Positions 1-7,815 of a stretch of DNA of 64,000 bases are shown here, in pieces. The DNA lies in the NCBI RefSeq assembly GCF_023276355.1, contig NZ_JALLPL010000001.1:2170001-2234000 (forward strand), written 5' to 3'. This DNA is from Haloplanus sp. XH21. GTDB lineage: Archaea > Halobacteriota > Halobacteria > Halobacteriales > Haloferacaceae. Position 1 is the first letter of the stretch, and every line of letters begins with the position of its first letter. The notes beneath the pieces were generated by a model. That model had not been told where the DNA came from and searched no databases. It saw only the letters and a program-made list of their open reading frames with translations. A program made the translations under genes and the position numbers.

Positions 1-860
1 CCGACGTGGTGAGCGGTGGGGTGGAGCGGTGGACCCGGGCGTCGACGGCGGGCATCCCCCGTGACACCTTCGTCGCCCCCGAACTCGTCCGGTATCCCTC
101 TTTCGACGGGCTGGAGATTCCCGCCTTCTTCTCGCTGCCCGAGACGGACACCGGCCACGGCGAGACGCCCGTCGTCGTCGACGTCCACGGTGGCCCCGAA
201 TCACAGCGCCGCCCCTCGTTCGGCCGGGTGAAGCAGTATCTGCTCTCGCGTGGCTACGCGGTGTTCGAACCGAACGTCCGGGGGTCGTCGGGGTACGGCA
301 AGGCCTACACCCACCTCGACGACGTGGAAAAACGGATGGATTCGGTCGCCGACCTGAAGGCGGGCGCCGAGTGGCTCCACGACCACCCGGCAGTCGATCC
401 CGACCGCATCGCCGTCATGGGCGCCTCCTACGGCGGGTTCATGACGCTCGCCGCGCTGACCACATATCCCGACATCTGGGCGGCCGGCGTCGACATCGTG
501 GGTATCGCCAACTTCGTGACGTTTCTCGAAAACACGGGCGACTGGCGGCGCGAACTCCGCGAGGCCGAGTACGGCTCGCTGGACGCGGACCGGGAGCTCC
601 TCGAATCCATCAGTCCGATCCACCAGGTCGAGGAGATTACGGCCCCGCTGTTCGTCCTCCACGGGGAGAACGACCCTCGCGTCCCCGTGAGCGAGGCTCA
701 CCGCATCGTCGAGGGCGCCCGTGAGGCCGGCGTGCCCGTCCGGGAACTGATCTTCGAGGACGAAGGCCACGGTTTCACGAAACTGGAGAACCGCATCGAG
801 GCCTACGCGGCCATCGTGGAGTTCCTCGATACGCATCTCGCCGACGGGAAAACGGACTAG
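1..860 (+). CDS. S9-family (prolyl oligopeptidase-type) serine peptidase, C-terminal part
   Basis: The frame is open to the left edge, so this is the C-terminal peptidase domain of a larger acyl-aminoacyl peptidase/prolyl oligopeptidase-like protein; the GTG at 6 is not taken as the true start. The alpha/beta-hydrolase catalytic domain is complete: an oxyanion region VDVHGGPESQRRP, the nucleophile elbow MGASYGGFM, the acid in HGENDPRVPVSEAH, and the catalytic His in EDEGHGFTK. Family knowledge says such enzymes cleave short peptides from blocked or Pro-containing N termini in the cytoplasm. The missing upstream part would be the beta-propeller. Ends at a TAG at 858-860, closely followed by a convergent acidic-protein gene. 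Confidence 0.9.
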   Translation, partial: DVVSGGVERWTRASTAGIPRDTFVAPELVRYPSFDGLEIPAFFSLPETDTGHGETPVVVDVHGGPESQRRPSFGRVKQYLLSRGYAVFEPNVRGSSGYGKAYTHLDDVEKRMDSVADLKAGAEWLHDHPAVDPDRIAVMGASYGGFMTLAALTTYPDIWAAGVDIVGIANFVTFLENTGDWRRELREAEYGSLDADRELLESISPIHQVEEITAPLFVLHGENDPRVPVSEAHRIVEGAREAGVPVRELIFEDEGHGFTKLENRIEAYAAIVEFLDTHLADGKTD

Positions 861-866
861 CCGCGT

Positions 867-1277
867 CTAAGTGACCCGTTCGTGATCGTCGGGATTGGCG
901 GCGCGGTTCGCGACCGTGTTCTCCTCGCCATCTCGTCGCCGTGGGTCCGCCGCCGCCGCGAGTTCCTTCGTCGGCATGGATTCGTCACCCTCCTCTTCCT
1001 CTTCCGCTTCCGCTTCCGCTTCGGCCTCGGCCTCCTCGACTTCGTGATCGGCGGGGTTGGCCGCGCGGTTCGCGACCGTGTTCTCCTCGCCATCTCGCCG
1101 TCGCGGGTCCGCCGCTGCCGCGAGGTCCTTCGTCGGCATGGCCTCGTCGCCTTCCTCCGCTTCTTCCTCCGCTTCTTCCTCCTCCACTTCGGGCTCCGGC
1201 TCCGGTTCCGGCGTCGTGGATGCCGATTCGGATTTACCGAGGCCGAACAGCGAGAGGACGCTGTCGAGGAGACTCAT
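867..1277 (-). CDS. Acidic protein with internal duplicated segment (unknown function)
   Basis: 136 residues. The N terminus MSLLDSVLSLFGLGKSES is amphipathic/hydrophobic; the rest is Glu-rich linker plus two nearly identical copies of about 37 residues containing MPTK(D/E)LAAAADPRRRDG and EENTVANRAANP. The copies are separated by a Glu/Ala run. At DNA level the duplication shows as two similar stretches around 890-960 and 1060-1140. The start ATG overlaps the stop of a tiny upstream ORF (ATGA), and a strong Shine-Dalgarno sequence GGAGGTGA lies just before it, inside that ORF, so translation is probably coupled. I do not recognise the family; a membrane-tethered or partner-binding repeat is only a guess. 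Confidence 0.7.
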   Translation of the reverse strand: MSLLDSVLSLFGLGKSESASTTPEPEPEPEVEEEEAEEEAEEGDEAMPTKDLAAAADPRRRDGEENTVANRAANPADHEVEEAEAEAEAEAEEEEEGDESMPTKELAAAADPRRRDGEENTVANRAANPDDHERVT

Positions 1278-1375
1278 GTGGCGTCACCTCCGTGGTTGGC
1301 CGCCGTCAGCGCGCCGCCGAAAACAGTCAGTATCCCGCTCGTCACGGTGTCGACAGTCGGTCTGAGTCGGTGCAT
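1274..1375 (-). CDS. Tiny leaderless ORF upstream of the acidic repeat protein
   Basis: 33 residues beginning MHRLRPTVDTVTSG and containing a hydrophobic stretch GILTVFGGALTAA. It ends in a TGA inside the ATGA that starts the next gene, the usual look of a translationally coupled pair. A TATA-like element (TTTATAA on this strand, 1400-1406) lies about 25 bases before this ATG, which fits a leaderless transcript. An in-frame ATG at 1390 would add five residues but would lie too close to the TATA box to be transcribed. Function unknown; the hydrophobic segment could be membrane-active. Confidence 0.55.
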   Translation of the reverse strand: MHRLRPTVDTVTSGILTVFGGALTAANHGGDAT

Positions 1376-1399
1376 GTCTTTCGTTAACATGATGCTCCA

Positions 1400-1406
1400 T
1401 TATAAA
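1400..1406 (-). promoter_or_regulatory. TATA element for the tiny ORF/acidic protein pair
   Basis: TTTATAA on the minus strand within an AT-rich island. Spacing to the ATG at 1375 (about 25 bases) matches archaeal TATA-to-start-site spacing and supports a leaderless mRNA. Confidence 0.45.
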
Positions 1407-1473
1407 GGTAGGCGCCGATACGCCGATTCGGGCGTCCGTTAGAGTCAAACAGTCGCACGGCGAACGCTCACAC

Positions 1474-1890
1474 ATGAGTACGGGGCAGGAACAACGAACC
1501 GTCCGGTGTCTCGTCGCCAAGGTCGGTCTCGACGGACACGACCGCGGAGCCCACGTCATCTCGCGAGCCTTCCGCGACGCCGGCTTCGAAGTGATCTATT
1601 CGGGGCTCCACCGGGCGCCGGAGGAGATCGTCCAGGCGGCCGTCCAGGAGGACGTGAACGTGCTCGGCATCTCGATTCTCTCTGGAGCGCACAACACGCT
1701 CGTGCCGAAGGTGGTCGAGGGGCTGAAAGAGTACGGCGCGTTCGAGGACACCCTCCTCATCGTCGGCGGGATCATCCCCGACGAGGACCGCGAAGATCTG
1801 AAGGCGGCGGGCGTCGCCGAGATATTCGGCCCCGGGACGCCGATGCAGGAGACCATCGACTTCGTCCGCGAGAACGCCCCCCAGCGATGA
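1474..1890 (+). CDS. mcmA2: Methylmalonyl-CoA mutase B12-binding (small) subunit
   Basis: 138 residues forming a stand-alone cobalamin-binding Rossmann domain. The base-off/His-on signature is present: DGHDRG with the lower axial His near residue 26, then SILSGAH and a glycine pair in IVGGIIPDED. In archaea the large catalytic subunit and this small subunit are often separate genes; the large subunit is not in the window. The next gene, a MeaB-type GTPase, overlaps by 4 bp (ATGA), so the two are co-translated. Expected role: isomerisation of methylmalonyl-CoA and succinyl-CoA in the cytoplasm, in propionate or methylaspartate-type carbon flow. Confidence 0.9.
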   Translation: MSTGQEQRTVRCLVAKVGLDGHDRGAHVISRAFRDAGFEVIYSGLHRAPEEIVQAAVQEDVNVLGISILSGAHNTLVPKVVEGLKEYGAFEDTLLIVGGIIPDEDREDLKAAGVAEIFGPGTPMQETIDFVRENAPQR

Positions 1891-2933
1891 GCGCGGGCGA
1901 CGCGGAGCGTCTCGTCGACGACGTTCTCGACGGCGACCACCGAGCGCTCGCCCGCACCATCACGAAAATCGAGAACCGCGAAGACGGCTACCGGGACATC
2001 GTCTCCGCGCTCCATGCCCACACGGGCGGGGCGTCGGTCGTCGGCGTCACCGGCAGTCCCGGCGCGGGCAAGTCGACGCTCGTCGACAAACTCGCCAAGC
2101 GGTATCGGGAAGCGGGGCTCACCGTCGGCGTCATCGCCGTCGACCCCTCGTCGCCGTACACCGGCGGCGCCGTCCTCGGGGACCGCATCCGCATGGCCTC
2201 GAACGTCGGCGACATGGACGTGTTCTTCCGGTCGATGAGCGCGCGCGGCCAACTCGGTGGCCTCTCGACGGCCACCGCCGACGCCATCACGGCGCTCGAC
2301 GCCTTCGGGAAAGACCGCATCATCGTCGAGACGGTGGGCGCCGGACAGAACGAGGTGGACGTGGTCCGGACCGCCGACACCGTCGTCGTCCTGGTCCAGC
2401 CGGGCAGCGGCGACGACGTGCAGATGCTCAAGGCGGGCATCCTCGAAATCGGCGACGTGTTCGTCGTCAACAAGGCCGACATGGACGGCGCCGCGACGAC
2501 GGTGACGGACATCGAGGAGATGCTCCACATGCGCGACGGCTCCCCACCGGCCGGTGCCGGCCACCACGGCATACAGTTCGACGACGGCGCGACCGACGAT
2601 GCCGAGGCGACCGACGACTGGGAACCGAGCGTCGTCGAAACCATCGCCACCGAAGGCGAGGGCGTCGGCGAACTGATCGACGCGCTCGACGCCCACTACG
2701 ACCATCTCCGGGAGACGGGCGAACTCGAACGCAAGGAGCGCACCCGCTACGCGGAAGAGATACGCCAACTGCTCCGGGCCGACGCAGCGGCGCTGCTGGA
2801 GGACGAACTCGACCGCCACGGCGGGATGGACCACCTCGTCGACGCCGTACAGGCGCGCGAAATCGATCCCTACACCGTCGCCGAACGGGTCATCGACCCG
2901 CTCGCGGACTGCGTGGAGCGCCGTCGGGAGTGA
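1887..2933 (+). CDS. meaB: MeaB/ArgK-family GTPase, methylmalonyl-CoA mutase chaperone
   Basis: 348 residues. P-loop GVTGSPGAGKSTLVDKL near residue 52, a second Asp/Ser motif VIAVDPSSPYTGGAVLGDR, the conserved ETVGAGQNEVDV, and the guanine-specificity motif VNKAD near residue 195. Start chosen at the ATG overlapping the B12-subunit stop. MeaB proteins gate cobalamin loading and protect the mutase in a GTP-dependent way; pairing with the mutase small subunit supports this. An acidic stretch after HHGIQFDDGATDDAE is a halophile-style insertion. The TGA stop is also the first base of an 80-bp palindromic repeat. Confidence 0.92.
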   Translation: MSAGDAERLVDDVLDGDHRALARTITKIENREDGYRDIVSALHAHTGGASVVGVTGSPGAGKSTLVDKLAKRYREAGLTVGVIAVDPSSPYTGGAVLGDRIRMASNVGDMDVFFRSMSARGQLGGLSTATADAITALDAFGKDRIIVETVGAGQNEVDVVRTADTVVVLVQPGSGDDVQMLKAGILEIGDVFVVNKADMDGAATTVTDIEEMLHMRDGSPPAGAGHHGIQFDDGATDDAEATDDWEPSVVETIATEGEGVGELIDALDAHYDHLRETGELERKERTRYAEEIRQLLRADAAALLEDELDRHGGMDHLVDAVQAREIDPYTVAERVIDPLADCVERRRE

Positions 2934-3012
2934 TACTGTCGGCTGTGAGTCTTTCAACGATTGCGCCACCCCGGGGAGGTGAATATCTTGATCCAGTTAC
3001 AGCCGACAGTAT
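2933..3012. repeat. Palindromic element, family A, copy 1
   Basis: Perfect 14-base terminal inverted repeat: ATACTGTCGGCTGT at 2933-2946 and ACAGCCGACAGTAT at 2999-3012, with a partly palindromic middle (CACCCCGG..GAATATCTTGA). A homologous element lies at 33636-33711. The left end overlaps the TGA of meaB. No ORF inside. It could fold as a long hairpin and act as a terminator, or be a non-autonomous mobile element. Confidence 0.75.
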
Positions 3013-3063
3013 GAGCCGTCACCGGTCACCACCGTATAAGTCCACGGCGACCGATTCACGACT

Positions 3064-3990
3064 ATGAGACTCAGACGCCTCGCGGCCACGGCCGTCGGCC
3101 TCGGCGGTGCCGCCGTCGCCGGTGACCGCCTCCTTCGCTCCGCCGCCGGCGAACTCGAACCCGCGCTCGACGCAACCGAGGAGACGTATCGCTGGCGAGG
3201 CATGGATGTCGCCTACGCCGAGGCCGGCGACCCCGACGACCCCGATATGGTCTGCCTGCACGGCATCAACGCCGTCGGAACGAGCGGCGAGTTCCGGCAG
3301 GTGGTCGACGATCTCGCGGAAGACCACCACGTCGTCGCCCCCGATTTTCCGGGGTTCGGCCGCTCGGACCGACCGCCGCTTCGCTACTCCGCGCCGCTCT
3401 ACGAGGACTTCGTCGCGGACTTCCTGAGCGAGTTCGAGGAACCGACAGTCGTCGCCTCGTCGCTCGCGGGAGCGTACGCCGCCCGCGCCGTGGCCGACCC
3501 CGGCGTCGACGCCGCATCGCTCGCCCTCGTCTGTCCGACGACCGTCGCCGGTCCCGAACCGCCGAAGGCGTGGCTGCGGGAACTCCTCCGGTCGCCCGTA
3601 GTCGGAACCGTACTGTTCGACGCCCTCGTCTCGAACCCCTCGATCCGATATTTCAACGCGGATCACGCCTACGCCGACCCCGACGCCGTCTCGCCGGCGT
3701 GGACCGACTACCAGTGGCGCACAGCCCACCAACCGGGCGCGCGCTACGCGGTCGCGTCCTTCGTCGCCGGTCACTGCAACTCGTCGCTGGACCTCGGCGG
3801 GGCGCTTCGGACGGCCGAGATGCCGGTCACGCTCCTCTGGGGACGTGACGCGACGCTACCGCCCCTCTCCCGGGGGCGTGATCTGGCCCAGCAGGCGGAC
3901 GCGCGGCTGGTCGTCTTCGATCACACCAAACTCCTGCCGCACGTCGAACATCCCGAGGCGTTCGTCGACGCGGTTCGCGAGGCTACCTAG
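3064..3990 (+). CDS. Alpha/beta-fold hydrolase
   Basis: 308 residues. Oxyanion region CLHGINAVGTSGEF, the strand-loop VVAPDFPGFGRSDRPP typical of the epoxide-hydrolase/esterase-like subgroup, a nucleophile elbow VVASSLAGAYAA in which Ser replaces the usual His before the catalytic Ser and Ala replaces a Gly, the acid in LLWGRDATLPP, and a C-terminal His in LLPHVEHPE. The first 35 residues (MRLRRLAATAVGLGGAAVAGD) are hydrophobic and could anchor the protein. A TATA-like CGTATAAG at 3032-3040 is about 25 bases before the ATG. Substrate unknown. The gene converges on the OB-fold gene and overlaps it by 8 bp. Confidence 0.85.
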   Translation: MRLRRLAATAVGLGGAAVAGDRLLRSAAGELEPALDATEETYRWRGMDVAYAEAGDPDDPDMVCLHGINAVGTSGEFRQVVDDLAEDHHVVAPDFPGFGRSDRPPLRYSAPLYEDFVADFLSEFEEPTVVASSLAGAYAARAVADPGVDAASLALVCPTTVAGPEPPKAWLRELLRSPVVGTVLFDALVSNPSIRYFNADHAYADPDAVSPAWTDYQWRTAHQPGARYAVASFVAGHCNSSLDLGGALRTAEMPVTLLWGRDATLPPLSRGRDLAQQADARLVVFDHTKLLPHVEHPEAFVDAVREAT

Positions 3991-4357
3991 GCCGCAACAC
4001 GAGGAGGTCGTCGCCGGTCGTCGCGTTGGTGCCGACATCGGGTTCGACCGTGAGACCGACGGTCACGTCCTCGGGATCGATTCCCCGGACGACGCCCGTC
4101 AGGCGAACGCCGTCGAAGTCGGCGATGGCGGTTGCGTACGGCTCCTCGTCGGCGAAGTCGGGGATGCCGACGTAACAGACGGTGTACGTCTCGACGGTGC
4201 CGGACGCGGGAAGCGGAGCCTGCTCGATATCCGCCGAGCCACAGCGGGGGCAGACCCGGCGCGGGGGGAGCGAGCCGTGGCCCTCCGGACAGGCGAGGTA
4301 GTACCCCTCCCCGTCGTCGATGGCGTCGAGCCAGTCGTCGTGCCCCGCGTTCGTCAT
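3983..4357 (-). CDS. DUF35/OB-fold acyl-CoA-associated zinc protein (thiolase partner)
   Basis: 124 residues: a rubredoxin-like zinc finger with YYLACPEGHGSLPPRRVCPRCGS near residues 20-42 (split as C-x5-..-CPRCG, the first pair degenerate), followed by an OB-fold beginning GTVETYTVCYVG. Such proteins form a complex with thiolase-like enzymes in archaea and bridge acyl-CoA handling. The start is fixed by the ATGA overlap with the thiolase stop just upstream. The start codon CAT complement lies at 4355-4357. Function as a thiolase accessory is family inference. Confidence 0.88.
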   Translation of the reverse strand: MTNAGHDDWLDAIDDGEGYYLACPEGHGSLPPRRVCPRCGSADIEQAPLPASGTVETYTVCYVGIPDFADEEPYATAIADFDGVRLTGVVRGIDPEDVTVGLTVEPDVGTNATTGDDLLVLRPR

Positions 4358-5520
4358 CGGTCCACCTCCAGCAGATGAACGACGGCAGACGCCACGGTCC
4401 CACCCGCGTTGTGCGTGAGACCGACCGACGCGTCGTCGACGTAGTCGCTGTTCGGATGGTCGCCGCGGAGGAGTTTCGTCATCTCGGCGATCTGACTGGC
4501 GCCGGTGGCGCCGACGGGGTGGCCCTTGGCCTTCAGACCCCCCGAGAGGTTGACCGGTCGTTCGCCAGTCGCCGTCGTCTCGCCACGCTTCGCGGCACCG
4601 ACGCCGTCGCCGTGGTCGTAGAATCCCAGCCCTTCGAGCGCCATCACCTCGGCGATGGTGAAACAGTCGTGGACCTCGACGGCGTCGATGTCCGCGGGGG
4701 ACCGACCGGCGTCGTCGTAGGCCTCGGTGGCCGCGCGTTCCGTCGCGGGCGTGACCGCCAGGTTCTCCCGGTCCTGGAGCGCGAGGTTGTCGCCGCCCTG
4801 GCCGCTCCCCGTGATCGAGACGGGAGCGTCGAGGTCGTTCGCGGCGGCGTAGTCGTCGCTGACGAGGACCACCGCGCTCGCGCCGTCGGTGACGGGGCAC
4901 GCGTCGAGCAGGCCGATCGGATCCGACACCATCGGCGCGTCGAGCACCTCCTCGACGGTGACCTCCCGGTGGAACTGGGCCGTTTCGTTGGGGAGCGCGT
5001 TGTCGTGGTTTTTCACCGCGATGTGGGCGAGATCCTCGCGCGAGCCGCCGAACTGCTCGAAATACGACCGCGCCATCAGCGCGTACGCACCGGGGAAGGT
5101 GATTCCAGCCTGGATCTCGTAGAGATCGTCGGCGGCGGTGGCGAGTCCTTCGGTCACGTCGGCCGTCGAGAGGTTCGTCATCCGCTCACACCCGCCGACG
5201 AGGACGACATCGCTCTCGCCGGATCGGACGGTCCGAACGGCCTCCCGGACCGCCACGCCAGCCGACGCACACGCCTCCTCGTAGCGAGTGGCCGGACAGT
5301 TCGTCCCGACCATCTCAGCCATGAGCGGGGCCTGATGGCCCTGACGCTCGGCCAGCGCGCCCATGAAGTTCCCGTAGTTGATCCCCTCGATGTCGTCGGG
5401 ATCGATTCCCGCGTCGGTGCGCGCAGCGAGAGCGGCCTCCGCAAACAGATCACGGCCGGTCCGCTCCGGTTGCCGCCCGAACTGCGTCGTTCCGACGCCG
5501 GCGATTCGTACGCCTGTCAT
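4354..5520 (-). CDS. Thiolase-family acetyl-CoA/acyl-CoA acetyltransferase
   Basis: 388 residues with a thiolase fold of the SCP2/archaeal type. N terminus VRIAGVGTTQFGRQ, the nucleophilic Cys in EEACASAGVAVREAV near residue 85, the VEVHDCFTIAE motif, GGLKAKGHPVGATGA, and the C-terminal GLTHNAGG. Archaeal enzymes of this type condense two acetyl-CoA for the mevalonate route or act in fatty-acid metabolism; they require the DUF35 partner encoded immediately downstream, which overlaps by 4 bp. Upstream, a divergent M28 peptidase gene shares a 175-bp intergenic region with a perfect 8-bp inverted repeat. Confidence 0.9.
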   Translation of the reverse strand: MTGVRIAGVGTTQFGRQPERTGRDLFAEAALAARTDAGIDPDDIEGINYGNFMGALAERQGHQAPLMAEMVGTNCPATRYEEACASAGVAVREAVRTVRSGESDVVLVGGCERMTNLSTADVTEGLATAADDLYEIQAGITFPGAYALMARSYFEQFGGSREDLAHIAVKNHDNALPNETAQFHREVTVEEVLDAPMVSDPIGLLDACPVTDGASAVVLVSDDYAAANDLDAPVSITGSGQGGDNLALQDRENLAVTPATERAATEAYDDAGRSPADIDAVEVHDCFTIAEVMALEGLGFYDHGDGVGAAKRGETTATGERPVNLSGGLKAKGHPVGATGASQIAEMTKLLRGDHPNSDYVDDASVGLTHNAGGTVASAVVHLLEVDR

Positions 5521-5597
5521 GAAGTGACATACGCAGATGGGTGGGTAAAGACCTGCCGGATTCGGGCGCTCTACGCCGCGTTTTCGGGCGTTTTACT

Positions 5598-5623
5598 TCG
5601 ACAGTTGTCCCCACCACTGTCGA
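5598..5623. promoter_or_regulatory. Inverted repeat in a divergent promoter region
   Basis: TCGACAGT at 5598-5605 and ACTGTCGA at 5616-5623 with a 10-base spacer, between divergent thiolase and M28 peptidase genes. Could be an operator for either gene; no regulator is encoded next to it. Confidence 0.4.
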
Positions 5624-5695
5624 CGTTTGACGACCGCTCTGCCCTCGCTTCTCTCGGACCGAAACGGTTAGTCCACGCAGGGCACACGACGTGCC

Positions 5696-6991
5696 ATGAG
5701 CCGCTGGATCGGCGAGACGTTCACGAGCGACGTGGGGTGGGACCATCTGGAGCGACTGGTCGACATCGGCGACCGCATGGCCGGCGGGCCGGGCGAGCGC
5801 GAAGCACTGGAAGCGACCCGAGACGCCCTCGCCGACGTGGGGGCGCGCGACGCCCACGTCGAACCGTTCGAGATCCAGGGCTGGCGCCGGGGATCGAGCG
5901 GCATCGACACGTCCGACGGCGAGGCCGAATCGATCGCGCTCCCCCGGAGTCCGGCGGGGACCGTCACCGGCCCGCTCGTGGACTGCGGTGACGGCCTTCC
6001 CGGGGACTTCGAGACCGACCTCGACGGCGCGGTAGTGGTCGTCTCCTCGACGGTGCCGGACCACTACGACCGGTTCATCCACCGCCGGGAGAAATACTAC
6101 CGGGCGGTCGAGGCCGGCGCCGCCGCCTTCGTCTTTCGCAACCACGTACCCGGGTGTCTCGCGCCGACCGGCAGCGTCGGCACCGACGACGCGCCGCTCG
6201 GACCCATCCCCGCCGTCGGCGTCAGCAAGGAGACGGGGATGCGCCTGTGCCGCCGCGACGCGGGCGAGACCGTCACCGTCTCCGTCGACTGCGCGACCCC
6301 GATGGCCGAGAGCGGCGTCGTCCGCGCCGACATCGGCCCCGACACCGACGACGCGGTGTATCTGACCAGCCACGTCGACGCCCACGACATCGCCGAGGGC
6401 GCCATGGACAACGCCGCGGGGACGGCCACGGTGCTCGAAGTCACGCGAGCGCTGCTGGACCGCGAGGCCGACCTCGACCGACGCGTCAGGATCGTCTGCT
6501 TCGGCGCCGAGGAGGTCGGCCTCCGCGGATCGAAACGCGAGGCAGCCCGGGTGGAGTCGTCGTCTATCCACGCCGTCGTCAACTGCGACGGCGTCTGCCG
6601 GGGACGGACGCTCGAATGGCACACCCACGGCGCCGACGACCTCGGGGCCGCCGTCAACGCCGTCGCCGACCGCCTCGGACACCCCGTCACCGTCCGCCCG
6701 AGCCAGCACCCACACAGCGACCACTGGCCGTTCGTCGCGCGGGGCGTACCCGGACTGCTGGTGTCGAGCGAGGGCGACGAACGCGGTCGCGGCTGGGGCC
6801 ACACCCGCGCGGACACGCTCGACAAACTGGAGCGCCGGACGCTCCGCGAGGGGGCCATCCTCGTGGCGTCGCTCGTCTCTGAGGTCGCAGGCGCGGAGAT
6901 CGAGCGGCGATCGCCCGAGGCCATCGCCGACGCCCTCGAACGCGAGGATCTGGCCGAGGGGATGCGCGCGACCGGCGACTGGCCGTTCTGA
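5696..6991 (+). CDS. M28-family zinc aminopeptidase with PA domain
   Basis: 431 residues. Metal ligands are visible in order: His and Asp in LTSHVDAHDIAEGAMDNAAG, the catalytic/ligand Glu pair in CFGAEEVGLRGSK, Asp in VVNCDGVC, and the last His in SQHPHSDHWPF. A protease-associated (PA) insert lies around residues 100-210, including AGAAAFVFRNHVPG. There is no obvious signal peptide, so the enzyme is probably cytoplasmic; it should release N-terminal amino acids from peptides using two zinc ions. The start ATG at 5696 is the first Met of the conserved SRWIGETFTSDVGW region. Confidence 0.9.
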   Translation: MSRWIGETFTSDVGWDHLERLVDIGDRMAGGPGEREALEATRDALADVGARDAHVEPFEIQGWRRGSSGIDTSDGEAESIALPRSPAGTVTGPLVDCGDGLPGDFETDLDGAVVVVSSTVPDHYDRFIHRREKYYRAVEAGAAAFVFRNHVPGCLAPTGSVGTDDAPLGPIPAVGVSKETGMRLCRRDAGETVTVSVDCATPMAESGVVRADIGPDTDDAVYLTSHVDAHDIAEGAMDNAAGTATVLEVTRALLDREADLDRRVRIVCFGAEEVGLRGSKREAARVESSSIHAVVNCDGVCRGRTLEWHTHGADDLGAAVNAVADRLGHPVTVRPSQHPHSDHWPFVARGVPGLLVSSEGDERGRGWGHTRADTLDKLERRTLREGAILVASLVSEVAGAEIERRSPEAIADALEREDLAEGMRATGDWPF

Positions 6992-7072
6992 GATCCGCTG
7001 GATCGCATTGCCTCCCGACCAGTGGCTCCGATGGCCGAGTTGTAACTTGCCGCTGACCGGACACCGGTTCGG

Positions 7073-7806
7073 ATGACGGACCTCCCCGAATCGTTAGCCG
7101 CCTTCATCGACCGCGGCGAGGCGCGCGACCTGTCGCTGGCCGTCGTCAACCGCACGCATCCCCAGACGATTCACGACATGGTCGCGGAACGTCGGCTGCC
7201 TGACGCCGACGAGGATCTCGTGCTGTTGCTCGAAGGCGGCGAGGTCGTCGCCTCGTCCCCGCTCTCGGCGCTGGAAGACGAGATCCTGCTTGTCAACTCC
7301 GACCTCTACAGCACGGGGACGAAATCGCTCGAAGACGCCACGGTGCCCGATGTCATCGCGAACGTAGAGGAGACGGCCTTCCGCCTCCGCGGCTATCCGG
7401 CGTCGCACTCGGAGAAACTGCCGCTGATCATCGTCTCGCGATATATCGAGCGGGTGGCCTGGAAGCAGGGCTCCGGACGCCTCCAGTCGTCCTTTCAGCG
7501 GCTCTTCCGCCTCGACGACGAGCACGGAACCAGAGCCGTCTACGAGCAACTCGCGGAGACGGGCCTCGATGTCCACGTCTATGGCGTGCCGGACTGGGTG
7601 CCGCCGCCGTCGTTCTCGGGCGTCGTCCACGCGGGCTACCACGGCGAGTTCCGCTCCTCGTGGTTCGTCGTCTACCACAGCGAGGACGACGACCGGACGG
7701 CCGCACTCGTCGCGGAACGGGTCGCCGACGACGAGTGGGAGGCACTCTGGACGGTCCAACCGGGGCGCGTTCGCGCCGTCAACGCTACATCGAACGGGCG
7801 CTGTGA
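7073..7806 (+). CDS. DICT-type sensory domain protein with probable 3' frameshift
   Basis: The frame encodes a soluble protein resembling the DICT sensory domain family (LSLAVVNRTHPQTIHDMV, then a long alpha/beta domain ending DEWEALWTVQPGRVRAV). After codon AAC at 7781-7783 the same frame becomes Arg/Pro-rich and runs to 8113 through the antisense of the next gene, which is not credible. A shift of one base gives RYIERAL and a TGA at 7804-7806, a sensible amphipathic ending. A one-base deletion near 7781-7783, real or from sequencing, is therefore likely. Intact length would be about 244 residues. DICT domains usually pair with light- or signal-sensing regulators; none is adjacent. Confidence 0.7.
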
Positions 7807-7815
7807 CCGGCGCCG

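Noticed and set aside
882-1442. Phe/Arg-rich plus-strand frame opposite the acidic repeat protein
   Set aside because: Antisense of Glu-rich codons gives Phe/Leu/Arg; the minus-strand gene has a promoter, SD and coupled start.
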